64,000 nucleotides of DNA from Hyphomicrobiales bacterium (GCA_900473185.1 UCKU01000013.1:1-64000), one strand, 5' to 3'; counted from the stretch's first letter, positions 8,678 through 18,170 are shown. A program made the numbers and translations. Notes: generated by a model not told the origin, from the letters alone.

Positions 8678-9385
8678 ATGGACAAGACAATCGGGAGCGC
8701 GGCTGATGCCGTCTCCAACATCGGCGATGGCGCCACCGTCATGATTGGCGGCTTTGGAGGCTCGGGTGCGCCGATCGAGCTCATTCACGCCCTGATCGAT
8801 AAAGGCCCGAGGAACCTCACGGTCATCAACAACAATGCCGGCAATGGCCGCATCGGTATCGCCGCCATGATCGATGCCGGCATGGTCAGGAAGATGATTT
8901 GCTCCTTCCCGCGCTCGTCCGACCCGCGTGCCTTCACCGACAAGTATCTTGCAGGCGAAATCGAGCTGGAGCTCGTGCCGCAGGGAACGCTCGCCGAGCG
9001 GATCCGCGCCGGCGGAGCCGGCATTCCTGCTTTCTTTACGCCGACCGGCTATGGGACCGATCTTGCAGAAGGCAAGGTCATCGCCGAGTTCGATGGCCGC
9101 CACTATGTGCAGGAACGCTGGCTGAAGGCCGATTTTGCGATCGTCAAGGCGCATGTCGGCGACGTCCACGGCAACCTCACTTACAACAAGGCCGGCCGCA
9201 ACTTTAACCCGCTGATGTGCATGGCGGCGGCCACGACCATTGCCCAAGTCTCGACGATCGTACCGGCCGGCGGCATCGATCCCGAACAGGTCGTCACACC
9301 CGGCATCTTCGTCGATCGCGTCGTTGAGATCGCCAATCCGCAACAGGAAGAAGAGCTCATTCGAGCCGGGGTGGCCTACGTATGA
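8678..9385 (+). CDS. pcaI: 3-oxoadipate CoA-transferase subunit A
   Basis: The 235-residue alpha subunit of the class I CoA transferase that moves CoA from succinyl-CoA to beta-ketoadipate in protocatechuate catabolism. Visible family features are GATVMIGGFGGSGAP (residues 21-35) and ITPG-type segment VTPGIFVDRV near the end. The start at 8678 follows AAGGAGAG by seven bases. The stop overlaps the pcaJ start (ATGA), so the two subunits are translationally coupled. Family, gene order and the downstream thiolase together support pca over scoA/atoD. Confidence 0.88.
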   Translation: MDKTIGSAADAVSNIGDGATVMIGGFGGSGAPIELIHALIDKGPRNLTVINNNAGNGRIGIAAMIDAGMVRKMICSFPRSSDPRAFTDKYLAGEIELELVPQGTLAERIRAGGAGIPAFFTPTGYGTDLAEGKVIAEFDGRHYVQERWLKADFAIVKAHVGDVHGNLTYNKAGRNFNPLMCMAAATTIAQVSTIVPAGGIDPEQVVTPGIFVDRVVEIANPQQEEELIRAGVAYV

Positions 9386-10071
9386 TCGTCGACACCAGAG
9401 AAGACATCAAGCTATCCAACGCCCAGATCGCCTGGCGTGCCGCCCAGGACATTGCCGATGGCGCCTATGTGAACCTCGGCATCGGCTTTCCGGAAATGGT
9501 CGCGCGCTATCAGCCGCCAGGCCGCCAAGCAATCTTCCATACCGAAAACGGCATCCTCAATTTCGGCGCGGCGCCGCCATCGGGCGAGGAGGACTGGGAT
9601 CTCATCAATGCCGGCAAGAAAGCGGTGACGCTGAAGCCGGGTGCGGCCTTCTTCCACCATGCCGACAGCTTCGCCATGGTGCGGGGTGGCCATCTCGACG
9701 TTGCGATCCTCGGCGCCTATCAGGTCGCCCAGAGCGGCGATCTCGCCAACTGGCGGGTCGGCGCCAAGGGGGTGCCGGCGGTCGGCGGCGCCATGGACCT
9801 CGTGCACGGCGCCAGGCAGGTCTGCGTCATCACCGAGCATGTCACTAAGAATGGCGAGCCGAAACTGGTCGACAAGTGCACGTTCCCGCTGACCGGCGTG
9901 GCTTGCATCACCCGTATCTATACGAGCCATGCCGTCATCGACATCCAGGATGGGCGTTTTGTGTTGCGCGAAAAGCTTGCCGCAATGTCGGTCGAGGAAC
10001 TGCAGGCCATAACCGGCGCGCCGCTCTATATCGAGGGGCCGGTTGCCGACCTCGTCGTTCCTGAACTCTGA
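9382..10071 (+). CDS. pcaJ: 3-oxoadipate CoA-transferase subunit B
   Basis: The 229-residue beta subunit. It carries NLGIGFPEMVARY (about residues 32-44) and the ENGIL motif near residue 54, whose Glu forms the covalent CoA thioester in this family, then GGHLDVAILGA and a conserved GG(A)MDLV segment. It overlaps pcaI by four bases and is followed by pcaF ten bases later, forming one operon with constant spacing. Confidence 0.9.
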   Translation: MIVDTREDIKLSNAQIAWRAAQDIADGAYVNLGIGFPEMVARYQPPGRQAIFHTENGILNFGAAPPSGEEDWDLINAGKKAVTLKPGAAFFHHADSFAMVRGGHLDVAILGAYQVAQSGDLANWRVGAKGVPAVGGAMDLVHGARQVCVITEHVTKNGEPKLVDKCTFPLTGVACITRIYTSHAVIDIQDGRFVLREKLAAMSVEELQAITGAPLYIEGPVADLVVPEL

Positions 10072-10081
10072 GGACAAGTCC

Positions 10082-11284
10082 ATGACCGAAGCCTTTATCT
10101 GCGATTATACCCGCACGCCCATCGGCCGTTATGGCGGCTCGCTCTCCTCGGTGCGTGCCGACGATCTCGGCGCCATTCCGCTGAAGGCGCTGATGGCGAA
10201 GAGCGTCTCCGTCGACTGGGAAGCGGTCGATGACGTCGTTTTCGGCTGCGCCAATCAGGCGGGCGAGGACAACAGAAACGTCGCGCGCATGTCGCTGCTT
10301 CTCGCCGGCCTGCCGGCATCGGTGTCGGGCACAACGATCAACCGGCTGTGCGGCTCGGGCATGGATGCCGTCATCATGGCAGCGCGCGCCATTCGATCAG
10401 GCGAAGCCGAATTGATGATTGCCGGCGGCGTGGAAAGCATGTCGCGCGCGCCCTTCGTCATGCCGAAGGCTGATACGGCCTTTTCACGCGCCGCCGAAAT
10501 CCACGACACGACGATCGGCTGGCGTTTCATCAATCCGCTGATGAAGAAGCAGTACGGCGTCGATTCCATGCCGGAAACCGGCGAGAATGTTGCCGAGGAT
10601 TACAAGGTCAGTCGTGAGGACCAGGACGCTTTTGCCGTGCGCTCGCAGGCAAAGGCTGCGGCCTCCCAGGCAAGTGGCAGGCTGGCCAAGGAGATCACCT
10701 CGGTGACCATCCCGCAGCGCAAGGGCGATCCGATCATCGTCGAAAAGGACGAGCATCCGCGCGCAACCAGCATGGAAGCGCTCGCCAAGCTGCCGACGCC
10801 CTTTCGTCAGGGCGGCACAGTGACGGCCGGCAATGCTTCGGGCGTCAACGACGGAGCGGCTGCCCTCATCATTGCCTCGGAAGCGGCGGCCAGGAAATAT
10901 GGCCTGACGCCGATTGCCCGTATTCTCGGAGGTGCGGCCGGGGCCATCCCGCCGCGCGTCATGGGTATTGGACCTGTCCCGGCTTCCCGCAAGCTGATGG
11001 CACGCCTCGGCATGAAGCAGGAACAGTTCGATGTGATCGAGCTTAACGAGGCCTTCGCCAGCCAGGGACTTGCCGTTCTGCGCGAGCTCGGCATTGCCGA
11101 TGACGATCAGCGCGTAAACCGCAATGGCGGCGCGATTGCGCTCGGGCATCCGCTCGGCATGTCGGGTGCCCGCATCACCGGCACCGCAGCACTAGAGCTT
11201 GGTGAAACCGGCGGTCGTTATTCGCTGTCGACCATGTGCATCGGCGTCGGCCAGGGCATCGCCGTGGTGCTCGAACGGGTCTGA
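10082..11284 (+). CDS. pcaF: 3-oxoadipyl-CoA thiolase
   Basis: A 400-residue thiolase that cleaves beta-ketoadipyl-CoA to succinyl-CoA and acetyl-CoA. The nucleophilic Cys is in NRLCGSGMDA (near residue 90), the GHPLG His motif is near 358 and the second catalytic Cys is in TMCIGVGQG near the end. Length and the pcaIJ context fit PcaF rather than a biosynthetic acetoacetyl-CoA thiolase. The start at 10082 has AGGACA upstream; the frame is open further back into pcaJ. Confidence 0.9.
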   Translation: MTEAFICDYTRTPIGRYGGSLSSVRADDLGAIPLKALMAKSVSVDWEAVDDVVFGCANQAGEDNRNVARMSLLLAGLPASVSGTTINRLCGSGMDAVIMAARAIRSGEAELMIAGGVESMSRAPFVMPKADTAFSRAAEIHDTTIGWRFINPLMKKQYGVDSMPETGENVAEDYKVSREDQDAFAVRSQAKAAASQASGRLAKEITSVTIPQRKGDPIIVEKDEHPRATSMEALAKLPTPFRQGGTVTAGNASGVNDGAAALIIASEAAARKYGLTPIARILGGAAGAIPPRVMGIGPVPASRKLMARLGMKQEQFDVIELNEAFASQGLAVLRELGIADDDQRVNRNGGAIALGHPLGMSGARITGTAALELGETGGRYSLSTMCIGVGQGIAVVLERV

Positions 11285-11291
11285 GAGCGGC

Positions 11292-12179
11292 CTATTCGGG
11301 GATCGACTGCATCATGATTTCGCTGCGCAGGGCCGGTGCCTCGGCGCCGAAATAGGTCTTGAGCAGCTTTGGGAAATCGTTCGAGGTGTAGAAGCCCGTC
11401 AACGTGCGGTCGACGAGAAGCCGGAAGGCGGAATCGTTGCGCCGCATCGCGATGCCATAGGGCTCGTGCGTGAAAAGGCGGCTGCCGAGCTCCAGTTCGG
11501 ACGGGTTGCCCGCCCGGTCGGCAAGGCCGATGAGAAGGGATCGGTCGGCGAAGTAGGCATCGATCTTGTGATCCTCGAGCGCCTTCAAACCGTCCTCATG
11601 CGTCGAGAAATCGACGATGCGGGTCTGCGGCACATCGGGACCAATGGCATCGCGCAGCGTTGCGCCGGTCGTCGTGCTGGCGCGCACGCCAATCGAGCTC
11701 TGGGCCGGCGACTTCAGGTCGACAGCGCTGACGGGGCGCTTGTCGAGAAAGAGAATCTGCAGGTAATCGGGCGAATCCTTGCGCAATAGCGCACTGGCGC
11801 CCGTCAGAAAGATAGGCTGGGAGAAGTCGACGCTTTCGCGCCGGGCAAGATTGATCGTGGTCGCACCGCAGAGCAGATCGATCTTACCGTCCTTCACCGC
11901 GCCGAACCCATCAGACAGCGTCGTCTCGATATAGTTCTTCTTCAGGCCGGAAACCTTGAGGCCGACCTCATCGGCGATGCGGCTGCAGAGATCGATCGCA
12001 TAGCCGGCAGGGCTGCCATCCGCCTTCTTGAAGGAGAAGGGCTTCTCGTCGGCGATATAGCCGAGACGAATGATCTTGCTCTGCTTGATCGTGTCGAGTG
12101 TCTGGGCATCTGCAGGCCCGTAGGCAGAAAGACCGAGGGCTTGGCCCAGAAAAAGCAGCCATTTCATGCGCTTGAGCAT
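11292..12179 (-). CDS. amino-acid ABC transporter substrate-binding protein
   Basis: A 295-residue periplasmic binding protein of the SBP_bac_3 family. A signal peptide covers about residues 1-25 (KWLLFLGQALGLSAYGPADA). The mature part has the family motif FSFKKADGSPAGYAIDLC and IDLLCGATTINLARRESVDF. GAGGGGAAGA lies just before the ATG. No permease or ATPase gene is adjacent, so it is an orphan receptor; its end is only eight bases from the convergent pcaF stop. The ligand is unknown. Confidence 0.82.
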   Translation of the reverse strand: MLKRMKWLLFLGQALGLSAYGPADAQTLDTIKQSKIIRLGYIADEKPFSFKKADGSPAGYAIDLCSRIADEVGLKVSGLKKNYIETTLSDGFGAVKDGKIDLLCGATTINLARRESVDFSQPIFLTGASALLRKDSPDYLQILFLDKRPVSAVDLKSPAQSSIGVRASTTTGATLRDAIGPDVPQTRIVDFSTHEDGLKALEDHKIDAYFADRSLLIGLADRAGNPSELELGSRLFTHEPYGIAMRRNDSAFRLLVDRTLTGFYTSNDFPKLLKTYFGAEAPALRSEIMMQSIPE

Positions 12180-12386
12180 GTCTTCCCCTCAAAGAGCGGT
12201 AACCCTCACCGCGGACCGAAGGCCGAGACTAGGGGCTGCCAGTCATTTGTCAACGGCAGCACCCGTTGCCGCCGGCATGCCCATCTCGCTCTTTCGTGCA
12301 TTGCCCTTCTGCGATCTCGCCTGCTAAGACTGGCACATATCGTTTCATCACCTATGTCCTTGGTTTTTCGGGAGGCTATCGTCGCC

Positions 12387-13181
12387 ATGGCAGATCTTGC
12401 TCAATTGCTTGCATCCATCAAAATTCCAGACCTCGCCGGCAAGGCCGTGCTGATCACCGGCGCCTCGACAGGCATCGGCGCTGCTGTCGCCCGCGCTCTG
12501 GCCGCTCAGGGCGTCAAGGTCGGCGTGCACTATAATGCCAGCCGTGAACCGGCCGAAAAGCTTGCCGATGAGATCAGGGCAGTCGGGGGTACGGTGCATC
12601 TGGTGCATGGCGACGTCTCGCGGGAAGGTGAGACGGAGCGTGTCGTCGAAGAGACGGCCAAGACCTTCGGTCATCTCGACGGGCTGATCAACAATGCCGG
12701 CGGCATGCTCGGTCGCAAGCCGACTTCGGAATATACCGATGAGCATTATGAGAAGGTCATGAACCTCAATGCCCGTTCGGTGCTGGCGGCAACACGCGCT
12801 GCCCATCCCTGGCTAAAGAAGCAGGGCGGTTTCATCATCAACACGACCTCGATTGCGGCGCGCAACGGCGGCGGCAATGGCGCAATTCTCTATGCGGCAT
12901 CCAAGGGTTTCGTTTCGACGATCACCCACGGACACGCCAAGGAATTCGTCGCCGACAGGATCCGCGTCAATGCAGTCGCGCCTGGAGTTATCGCAACGCC
13001 CTTCCACGAGCGCTATACGAATGACGAGCAGATGGAACTGCAGCGCAAGTCCATTCCAATGGGCTTCGTCGGCACGTCGGAAGATTGTGTCGGCGCTTAT
13101 CTCTTCCTCGCCTCGCCGACCTTGTCGGGTTACATTACCGGTCAGATCATCGAGGTCAATGGCGGCCAGCTGATGCCCTGA
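12387..13181 (+). CDS. SDR family oxidoreductase
   Basis: A 264-residue short-chain dehydrogenase. It shows the cofactor motif TGASTGIGAAVA (near residues 25-36), the NNAGG motif (near 107), catalytic Ser in NTTSIAARNG and the YAASKG active-site Tyr/Lys, and ends with the usual GGQLMP. The start at 12387 (MADLAQ) places the Rossmann motif at the normal distance; the open frame runs further upstream. It is transcribed divergently from the binding-protein gene. Substrate unknown. Confidence 0.85.
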   Translation: MADLAQLLASIKIPDLAGKAVLITGASTGIGAAVARALAAQGVKVGVHYNASREPAEKLADEIRAVGGTVHLVHGDVSREGETERVVEETAKTFGHLDGLINNAGGMLGRKPTSEYTDEHYEKVMNLNARSVLAATRAAHPWLKKQGGFIINTTSIAARNGGGNGAILYAASKGFVSTITHGHAKEFVADRIRVNAVAPGVIATPFHERYTNDEQMELQRKSIPMGFVGTSEDCVGAYLFLASPTLSGYITGQIIEVNGGQLMP

Positions 13182-13207
13182 TCTGGGCAAAAACGACGCA
13201 AACTGAG

Positions 13208-13232
13208 GGAACTTTCGCACTGCAATGACGTT
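13208..13232 (+). promoter_or_regulatory. EcfG/RpoE2-type promoter of glgX
   Basis: GGAAC, a 16-nt spacer and CGTT exactly match the alphaproteobacterial EcfG (RpoE2) general-stress promoter pattern. The -10 element ends 33 nt before the glgX start, on the correct strand. Confidence 0.7.
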
Positions 13233-13264
13233 TCCCGCTTGGCCATTCAGCAAACGGGGGCGTC

Positions 13265-15421
13265 ATGAGCTTTTCCTTTTCCGAACTCGACTTCCTGAAA
13301 CCGGAGCTGGGGGCGGAATATATCGGTTCAGGCACCCATTTTGCGGTTTTCTCCGCACATGCAGAACAGGTGGAGCTCTGCCTGTTCTCTCCCGATGGCA
13401 AGAAAGAGATTGCCCGGCTACCGCTGCCGAAGCGCGAGGGTGATATCTGGTCGGGCTACATCGCCGGCGTCGGCCCTGGTACGGTCTATGGCTACCGCGC
13501 GCACGGTCCTTACGATCCAAAGAACGGCCATCGCTTCAATGCCAACAAGCTGCTGCTCGATCCCTATGCCAAGCAAGTGCTCGGCGATCTCAAATGGGAC
13601 GACGCGCTCTATGGTTATACGATCGGCAAGGACGATCTTTCCTTCGACGAGCGCGATAGCGCGCCTTACATGATCAAGGGCGTTGTTCAGGATCCGGAAT
13701 TCGACTGGGCCGGTGAACAAGCTATCCGGCGGCCATGGCCGGAGACAATCATCTATGAGGCGCACGTCCGGGGACTGACGATGCTGCATCCGAAAGTGCC
13801 GGACAGATTGCGTGGCACCTTCCTCGGCATGTGCAGCGATCCGATCATCGATCATCTCTTGAAGCTCGGCATTTCCGCGATCGAGCTGCTGCCGATCCAG
13901 TTCTTCCCGAACGACCGCTATCTCGAAGAGAAGAAGCTTACGAATTACTGGGGCTACCAGACGCTCGGTTTCTTCGCACCGCAGGCACGCTATCTCTCGG
14001 GTGACAAGATCACTGAGATAAAGACCATGGTGAGGAAGTTCCATGCCGCCGGCATCGAAGTCATCATGGACGTCGTCTATAACCACACGGCCGAGGGCAG
14101 CGAGAAGGGGCCGACGATGTCTTTCCGCGGTCTCGACAATGCAAGCTACTACATCCTCTCGCCCGACGATCCGCGCCATACTTTCGATACGACAGGCACC
14201 GGCAATACGCTGAACGTTGCTCATCCGATGGTCATGCGCATGGTGCTGGACAGTCTGCGTTACTGGGTCGGCGCCATGCATATCGATGGTTTCCGCTTCG
14301 ATCTTGCCAGCACGCTCGGCCGCCAGGACATGGAATTCGACCGGCAGGGCCTGTTCTTCGGCGCGATCCGCCAGGATCCGATCCTTGCCGGCGTCAAGCT
14401 GATCGCCGAACCTTGGGATGTCGGAGCCGGCGGCTATCAGGTCGGCGGCTTCCCGCATCCTTTCCGCGAGTGGAACGATAAGTTCCGTGACGATGTACGC
14501 CGCTTCTGGAAGGGAGACGGCGGAATGGTGTCGGAGATCTCGCAGCGCATCACCGGCTCGGCGGTGCAGTTCAATCACTCGGCTCGCGGGGCGACGTCAT
14601 CAATTAATCTGCTGTCGGCGCATGACGGCTTCACGCTGATGGATACGGTTTCCTTCGACGACAAGCACAATGAGGCAAATGGCGAGGACAACAGGGACGG
14701 TCATTCAGACAATCATTCGGACAATATGGGTGCGGAGGGGGTGACCGATGACGAGGACATCAACAGGCTGCGAGTACGCCGGCGCCGTAACATGATGGCG
14801 ACCTTGATGCTCTCTCAGGGCGTGCCGATGATCCTTGCCGGCGATGAGGTCGGCAACAGTCAGGGTGGCAACAACAATGCCTATTGTCAGGACAACGAGA
14901 TTGGCTGGACGAAATGGGACGGCCTCGATGATCCGTTCCTTGATTTTTGCCGCAAAGTCGTCGCGTTCCGCAAAGCGCATCCGGTGCTGAGGCAGGAGCG
15001 CTTTCTGACAGGCGACAGTACCGAGGACGGCCGTATCGAAATCGCCTGGTACAAGCCGGACGCCAGTTTCATGGATGACGGCGCCTGGAACGACGATGGA
15101 CTGCAAGTGCTCGGCGTCTATCTCTCGAAGAGTGCGCATTCCCCCGATACCGAGGAAATGGACGATCTCTATCTGGTCTTCAACGCCGGCGGCGATTGCG
15201 AGGTGCTTTTGCCCGAGGTCAACGGGCTGAAGCACTGGGCGCGTGTGCTCGATACCGGCGCTGAGGAGGATGCTTTCAAGCTCCATGAGCAGGAAGGTCC
15301 CGTCATGGTTTATGCCCAAAGCATTGCGGTTTTTGCGCCGAAGGGGCAGACCCGGCCGCCAAAGGATGCAAGCAAGGCCGAACGGCGCAGGTGGTTCCAT
15401 TTCGGTCGGCGGAGCAGGTGA
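13265..15421 (+). CDS. glgX: glycogen debranching enzyme
   Basis: A 718-residue GH13 isoamylase-type enzyme that hydrolyses alpha-1,6 branches of glycogen. An N-terminal CBM48-like domain (about residues 10-110) precedes the (beta/alpha)8 barrel. The catalytic residues are visible: nucleophile Asp346 in DGFRFDL, acid/base Glu382 in AEPWD and Asp454 in SAHDGFT. An EcfG-type promoter lies upstream, and topoisomerase IB follows 17 bases later. The related treZ is about 7 kb downstream, so stress-linked glycogen-to-trehalose conversion is a reasonable inference. Confidence 0.9.
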   Translation: MSFSFSELDFLKPELGAEYIGSGTHFAVFSAHAEQVELCLFSPDGKKEIARLPLPKREGDIWSGYIAGVGPGTVYGYRAHGPYDPKNGHRFNANKLLLDPYAKQVLGDLKWDDALYGYTIGKDDLSFDERDSAPYMIKGVVQDPEFDWAGEQAIRRPWPETIIYEAHVRGLTMLHPKVPDRLRGTFLGMCSDPIIDHLLKLGISAIELLPIQFFPNDRYLEEKKLTNYWGYQTLGFFAPQARYLSGDKITEIKTMVRKFHAAGIEVIMDVVYNHTAEGSEKGPTMSFRGLDNASYYILSPDDPRHTFDTTGTGNTLNVAHPMVMRMVLDSLRYWVGAMHIDGFRFDLASTLGRQDMEFDRQGLFFGAIRQDPILAGVKLIAEPWDVGAGGYQVGGFPHPFREWNDKFRDDVRRFWKGDGGMVSEISQRITGSAVQFNHSARGATSSINLLSAHDGFTLMDTVSFDDKHNEANGEDNRDGHSDNHSDNMGAEGVTDDEDINRLRVRRRRNMMATLMLSQGVPMILAGDEVGNSQGGNNNAYCQDNEIGWTKWDGLDDPFLDFCRKVVAFRKAHPVLRQERFLTGDSTEDGRIEIAWYKPDASFMDDGAWNDDGLQVLGVYLSKSAHSPDTEEMDDLYLVFNAGGDCEVLLPEVNGLKHWARVLDTGAEEDAFKLHEQEGPVMVYAQSIAVFAPKGQTRPPKDASKAERRRWFHFGRRSR

Positions 15422-15438
15422 CGGATCAATAGCAAGCA

Positions 15439-16449
15439 ATGAATGCCGACGTCATCACCGAGCTTGGTCTGATTTATGTCAGCGATACCGAACCGGGTAT
15501 CCGCAGACGACGAAAGGGCAAGGGCTTCAGCTATACGCTGCCAGACGGGAAAACGCTGGTCAACGAGATCCAGCGGGCGCGTATCCATGCGCTCGGTCTG
15601 CCACCGGCCTACGAAAATGTGTGGATCTGCATTGACGAGAACGGTCATCTGCAGGCCACCGGCTTCGATGTCCGTGGCCGCAAACAATACCGCTATCACA
15701 AGGATTGGCAGGCCTTCCGCAGCACCGGCAAATTCCATCAACTCATCGAGTTCGGCAATGCACTGCCGAAGATCCGGCGAACGGTGCTGCGCCATCTCGA
15801 TACCGGCGCGGAGGACATCAACGGTGTGCTTGCCGCGCTGACGATATTGCTCGACGAAGCGCATCTGCGCGTCGGCAACCAGGCCTATGTGAAGGAGAAC
15901 GGTACCTATGGTGCAACAACATTGCTGAAGCGCCATCTGAAGATCGTTGACGGTCGCATCGAATTGAAATTCCGCGCCAAGGGCGGCAAGCGCGTGCAGC
16001 GCAGCCTCAAGCATCCACGCCTGCAGAAGATATTGGAAGAGATCGCCGATCTGCCGGGCAGGCAGCTCTTCGTCTGGAAAGACGAGACAGGTGCGTTGAA
16101 ACCGATCGATTCCGGCCGACTGAATGCCTATCTTGCTGGGATCTCGGGCATTGCCATTTCCGCCAAGACCTTCCGCACATGGGCAGGTTCGCTTGCCGCT
16201 TTCGGCGCGGCGCGCAACGCCATATCGGAAGAACGGCGGCCGACCGTCAAGGAGATGTCGGAAGCTGCGGCCGACGTCCTGCATAATACGCCGGCGATCT
16301 CGCGCTCCAGCTACATCCACCCGGCAATCATTGCGCTTTCTGCCAAGGATGAGACGCTGGAGGAGGGCGGTAGCGAGCTCCTGCGGGGGCTTCGGGCGGA
16401 TGAGAACCGCATGCTGGATTTCCTGACGCACCACACCATTCCCGAGTGA
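15439..16449 (+). CDS. DNA topoisomerase IB
   Basis: A 336-residue poxvirus-like type IB topoisomerase that relaxes supercoils through a 3'-phosphotyrosine. The catalytic Tyr292 lies in SRSSYIHP; Arg144 (LRVGN), the FRAKGGK lysine near 181-184 and Arg246 (FRTWAG) make up the rest of the pentad. It starts 17 bases after glgX and is probably co-transcribed under the EcfG-type promoter. Such enzymes are common in rhizobial stress regulons. Confidence 0.9.
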   Translation: MNADVITELGLIYVSDTEPGIRRRRKGKGFSYTLPDGKTLVNEIQRARIHALGLPPAYENVWICIDENGHLQATGFDVRGRKQYRYHKDWQAFRSTGKFHQLIEFGNALPKIRRTVLRHLDTGAEDINGVLAALTILLDEAHLRVGNQAYVKENGTYGATTLLKRHLKIVDGRIELKFRAKGGKRVQRSLKHPRLQKILEEIADLPGRQLFVWKDETGALKPIDSGRLNAYLAGISGIAISAKTFRTWAGSLAAFGAARNAISEERRPTVKEMSEAAADVLHNTPAISRSSYIHPAIIALSAKDETLEEGGSELLRGLRADENRMLDFLTHHTIPE

Positions 16450-16450
16450 A

Positions 16451-16480
16451 TAAAAAGAACCCGCGGCGGACCCGTGGGTT
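16451..16480 (-). terminator. intrinsic terminator of the GST operon
   Basis: Read on the minus strand, a 9-bp stem (AACCCACGG / CCGCGGGTT, one G-U pair) with a 5-nt loop is followed by CTTTTTA. It lies about 140 nt beyond the GST stop and just after the convergent topoisomerase gene. Confidence 0.65.
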
Positions 16481-16622
16481 ACGCATTCAACAGAAGAGTA
16501 TGGCGGCGGGTTCGCGTGGCGGCCTTCCTCGACCTTTCGATACTTCAAATTCTGGATCGAAGGCAAAACCGGTGGCAAAGACACAAAGACATCGTTCCCG
16601 AAAAATTGAAAACAATTCCTGA

Positions 16623-17357
16623 TCAGGGCGCATCCTTGTCGAGTTCCGGATAGTGGCGGAAAATGCCTTCCGTGCTGAAAGGCAAGCGGCGGTCGGATTT
16701 CAGATAGCGGGCTATGTTGGGACGCTGCTCGACGCTGTCATGGAGGGCCGCAAGCAGCGGATATTGGCTGCGGTAGCTGCTCATCGCCTTTGGAAAGGCA
16801 TAAACGAGTCCCTCGACGCTCTGAAAGAGCGACAGATCCACATAAGTCAGTGCATTGCCGGCTACATATTTGGAGCCATACGGATTCTGCCGCAGCACGC
16901 GCTCGAAATAGCCGAGGAATTTCGGGATGCGCTCCTTGATGAAATCGGCCGAGCGGGCCTTGGCTTCTTCCTTCTGGTCCTCGTAATAGAGCGAGGTGGC
17001 GATCGGGTGATGCGTGTCATGCACCTCGGCGACGAAATCGGTGATCGTGAGTTGCAACCCGTTTACGACATAGCGCAGCCCTTCGTCATCAGGTGCCAGG
17101 CCGAGTTTGGGGCCGAGATATAGAAGAATGTTGGCGACATGCGGAATGATGAGATCGCCGTCCCTAAGGAAGGGTGGGGCGAAGGGAATATGCGCTTCGC
17201 TTTCGCTCCGCATGATGCTCAGCATCGCGCCGGTGCCACGCCCGCGGCCGGATTGGCGGGTAATGTCGATATAGTCGGCACCCGCTTGCTCAAGTGCCAG
17301 CCGCACGAATTCTCCACGGCCCTGGATGCCGTCCCAATAATAAAGCTCGTAAGTCAT
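16623..17357 (-). CDS. glutathione S-transferase family protein
   Basis: A 244-residue GST with an N-terminal thioredoxin-fold domain starting YELYYWDGIQGRGEFVRLAL, which has the catalytic Tyr and the RGEFVR motif of the sigma/alpha-like classes. The C-terminal helical domain has NALTYVDLSLFQ near residues 170-181. It follows DUF3175 by 17 bases on the same strand and is likely co-transcribed with it. Substrate is unknown; a detoxification role in stress is inferred from context. Confidence 0.85.
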   Translation of the reverse strand: MTYELYYWDGIQGRGEFVRLALEQAGADYIDITRQSGRGRGTGAMLSIMRSESEAHIPFAPPFLRDGDLIIPHVANILLYLGPKLGLAPDDEGLRYVVNGLQLTITDFVAEVHDTHHPIATSLYYEDQKEEAKARSADFIKERIPKFLGYFERVLRQNPYGSKYVAGNALTYVDLSLFQSVEGLVYAFPKAMSSYRSQYPLLAALHDSVEQRPNIARYLKSDRRLPFSTEGIFRHYPELDKDAP

Positions 17358-17374
17358 TTGCCCTCGTAATGTCT

Positions 17375-17665
17375 TTAACGCCTTGTTTCGCGACCGAAAT
17401 CCTTGCGAAGTTCGTCCTTCGTCTTTTCAAGTGTGTCCTTCTGCTTCTTCGTCAACTGCTCTCCGGCACGGTTGATGTAGAAATTCAACATCGACATGGC
17501 CGACCGAAAGGGGCTCGATTTGCGCCGGTCGCTGTCGTCGGCCGAGTGTTTCAGGGAAGCGGCGATCTTCTTCGGATCGTTAGATGTGAATACACCTTCC
17601 TTGAGGTCCATGGCGTCACTGTTTTCGGTGACATCCTGTGACCATTTCTTCTTGCTCTTCGCCAT
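17375..17665 (-). CDS. DUF3175 domain-containing protein
   Basis: A 96-residue, highly charged protein. The family motif WSQDVTENSDAMDLKEGVFT and KIAASLKHSADDSDRRKSSPF segment identify DUF3175, often found near stress genes in rhizobia. The middle carries the SAMSMLNFYINRAG helix. AAAGGACA precedes the start. Function unknown; the cluster position with the KGG-type protein and GST suggests a stress role. Confidence 0.85.
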   Translation of the reverse strand: MAKSKKKWSQDVTENSDAMDLKEGVFTSNDPKKIAASLKHSADDSDRRKSSPFRSAMSMLNFYINRAGEQLTKKQKDTLEKTKDELRKDFGRETRR

Positions 17666-17685
17666 TGCGAGTGTCCTTTAGAGCA

Positions 17686-17714
17686 GCGGCAGGTGGCCTC
17701 GCGCCACCTGCCGC
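17686..17714 (-). terminator. perfect 12-bp hairpin between two stress genes
   Basis: GCGGCAGGTGGC pairs perfectly with GCCACCTGCCGC around a 5-nt loop, between the stop of the KGG-type gene and the start of DUF3175. No U-run follows on either strand, so attenuation or 3'-end stabilisation is more likely than full termination. Confidence 0.4.
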
Positions 17715-17737
17715 GTTGCTGGCGCCTGATGGTGCCG

Positions 17738-18052
17738 TCAGTGATGGGCGTGGTGTTCGTTGCGCTTGCGGGTGGCGGCTGCCTTCTTGGCGGAAGCGGA
17801 ACGTTCTTCCTTCGAGCGGGATGCGGAGGCATGGCCGCCGATCCGTCCGCCTTTTTCGGAGGATTCGTTCGTATCCTTCTTGCCGCGCCCGGAGCCTGAT
17901 TTGTTGCCGCCGCCGCTTTCCTTGTTGACGGTTGCCCATGCACGGCGTTCAGCCTCCCCTTGGGATACGCCGCGGTCCTCATAGCCTTCCTCGATATGCT
18001 CGGCCTTTCTCTTCTGCTTGTCGGTATAAGCGGATTTGTCACCTCTCGGCAT
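17738..18052 (-). CDS. KGG-motif stress / plasmid-stabilisation-like protein
   Basis: A 104-residue, Lys/Arg/Ser/Gly-rich and probably disordered protein. The N-terminal part (DKQKRKAEHIEEGYEDRG with the AERRAWATVNKESGG segment) matches small proteins annotated as plasmid stabilisation proteins in rhizobia. The second half contains a KGGRIGGHASASRS motif like that of general-stress KGG proteins. AGGAGGCAGCC precedes the ATG, and an EcfG-type promoter lies upstream. The name plasmid stabilisation is historical and not supported by the sequence. Confidence 0.75.
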   Translation of the reverse strand: MPRGDKSAYTDKQKRKAEHIEEGYEDRGVSQGEAERRAWATVNKESGGGNKSGSGRGKKDTNESSEKGGRIGGHASASRSKEERSASAKKAAATRKRNEHHAHH

Positions 18053-18081
18053 GGCTGCCTCCTCTGGTTCGAAAGAGGCTC

Positions 18082-18106
18082 AACCGCTGGCCATCCAAAA
18101 AGTTCC
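18082..18106 (-). promoter_or_regulatory. EcfG/RpoE2-type promoter of the KGG-DUF3175-GST unit
   Basis: On the minus strand, GGAAC, a 16-nt spacer and GGTT lie about 30 nt before the start of the KGG-motif gene, matching the general-stress promoter pattern. Confidence 0.65.
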
Positions 18107-18170
18107 GAGGCCGTCCCGGCCGCCCGTTTGGGAAATATCCGCAACTTGAAGGTTCTGACGCAGTCGGGGC

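Noticed and set aside
13418..14578. 386-codon minus-strand frame opposite glgX
   Set aside because: Shadow of glgX, whose catalytic residues and promoter are clear on the plus strand.
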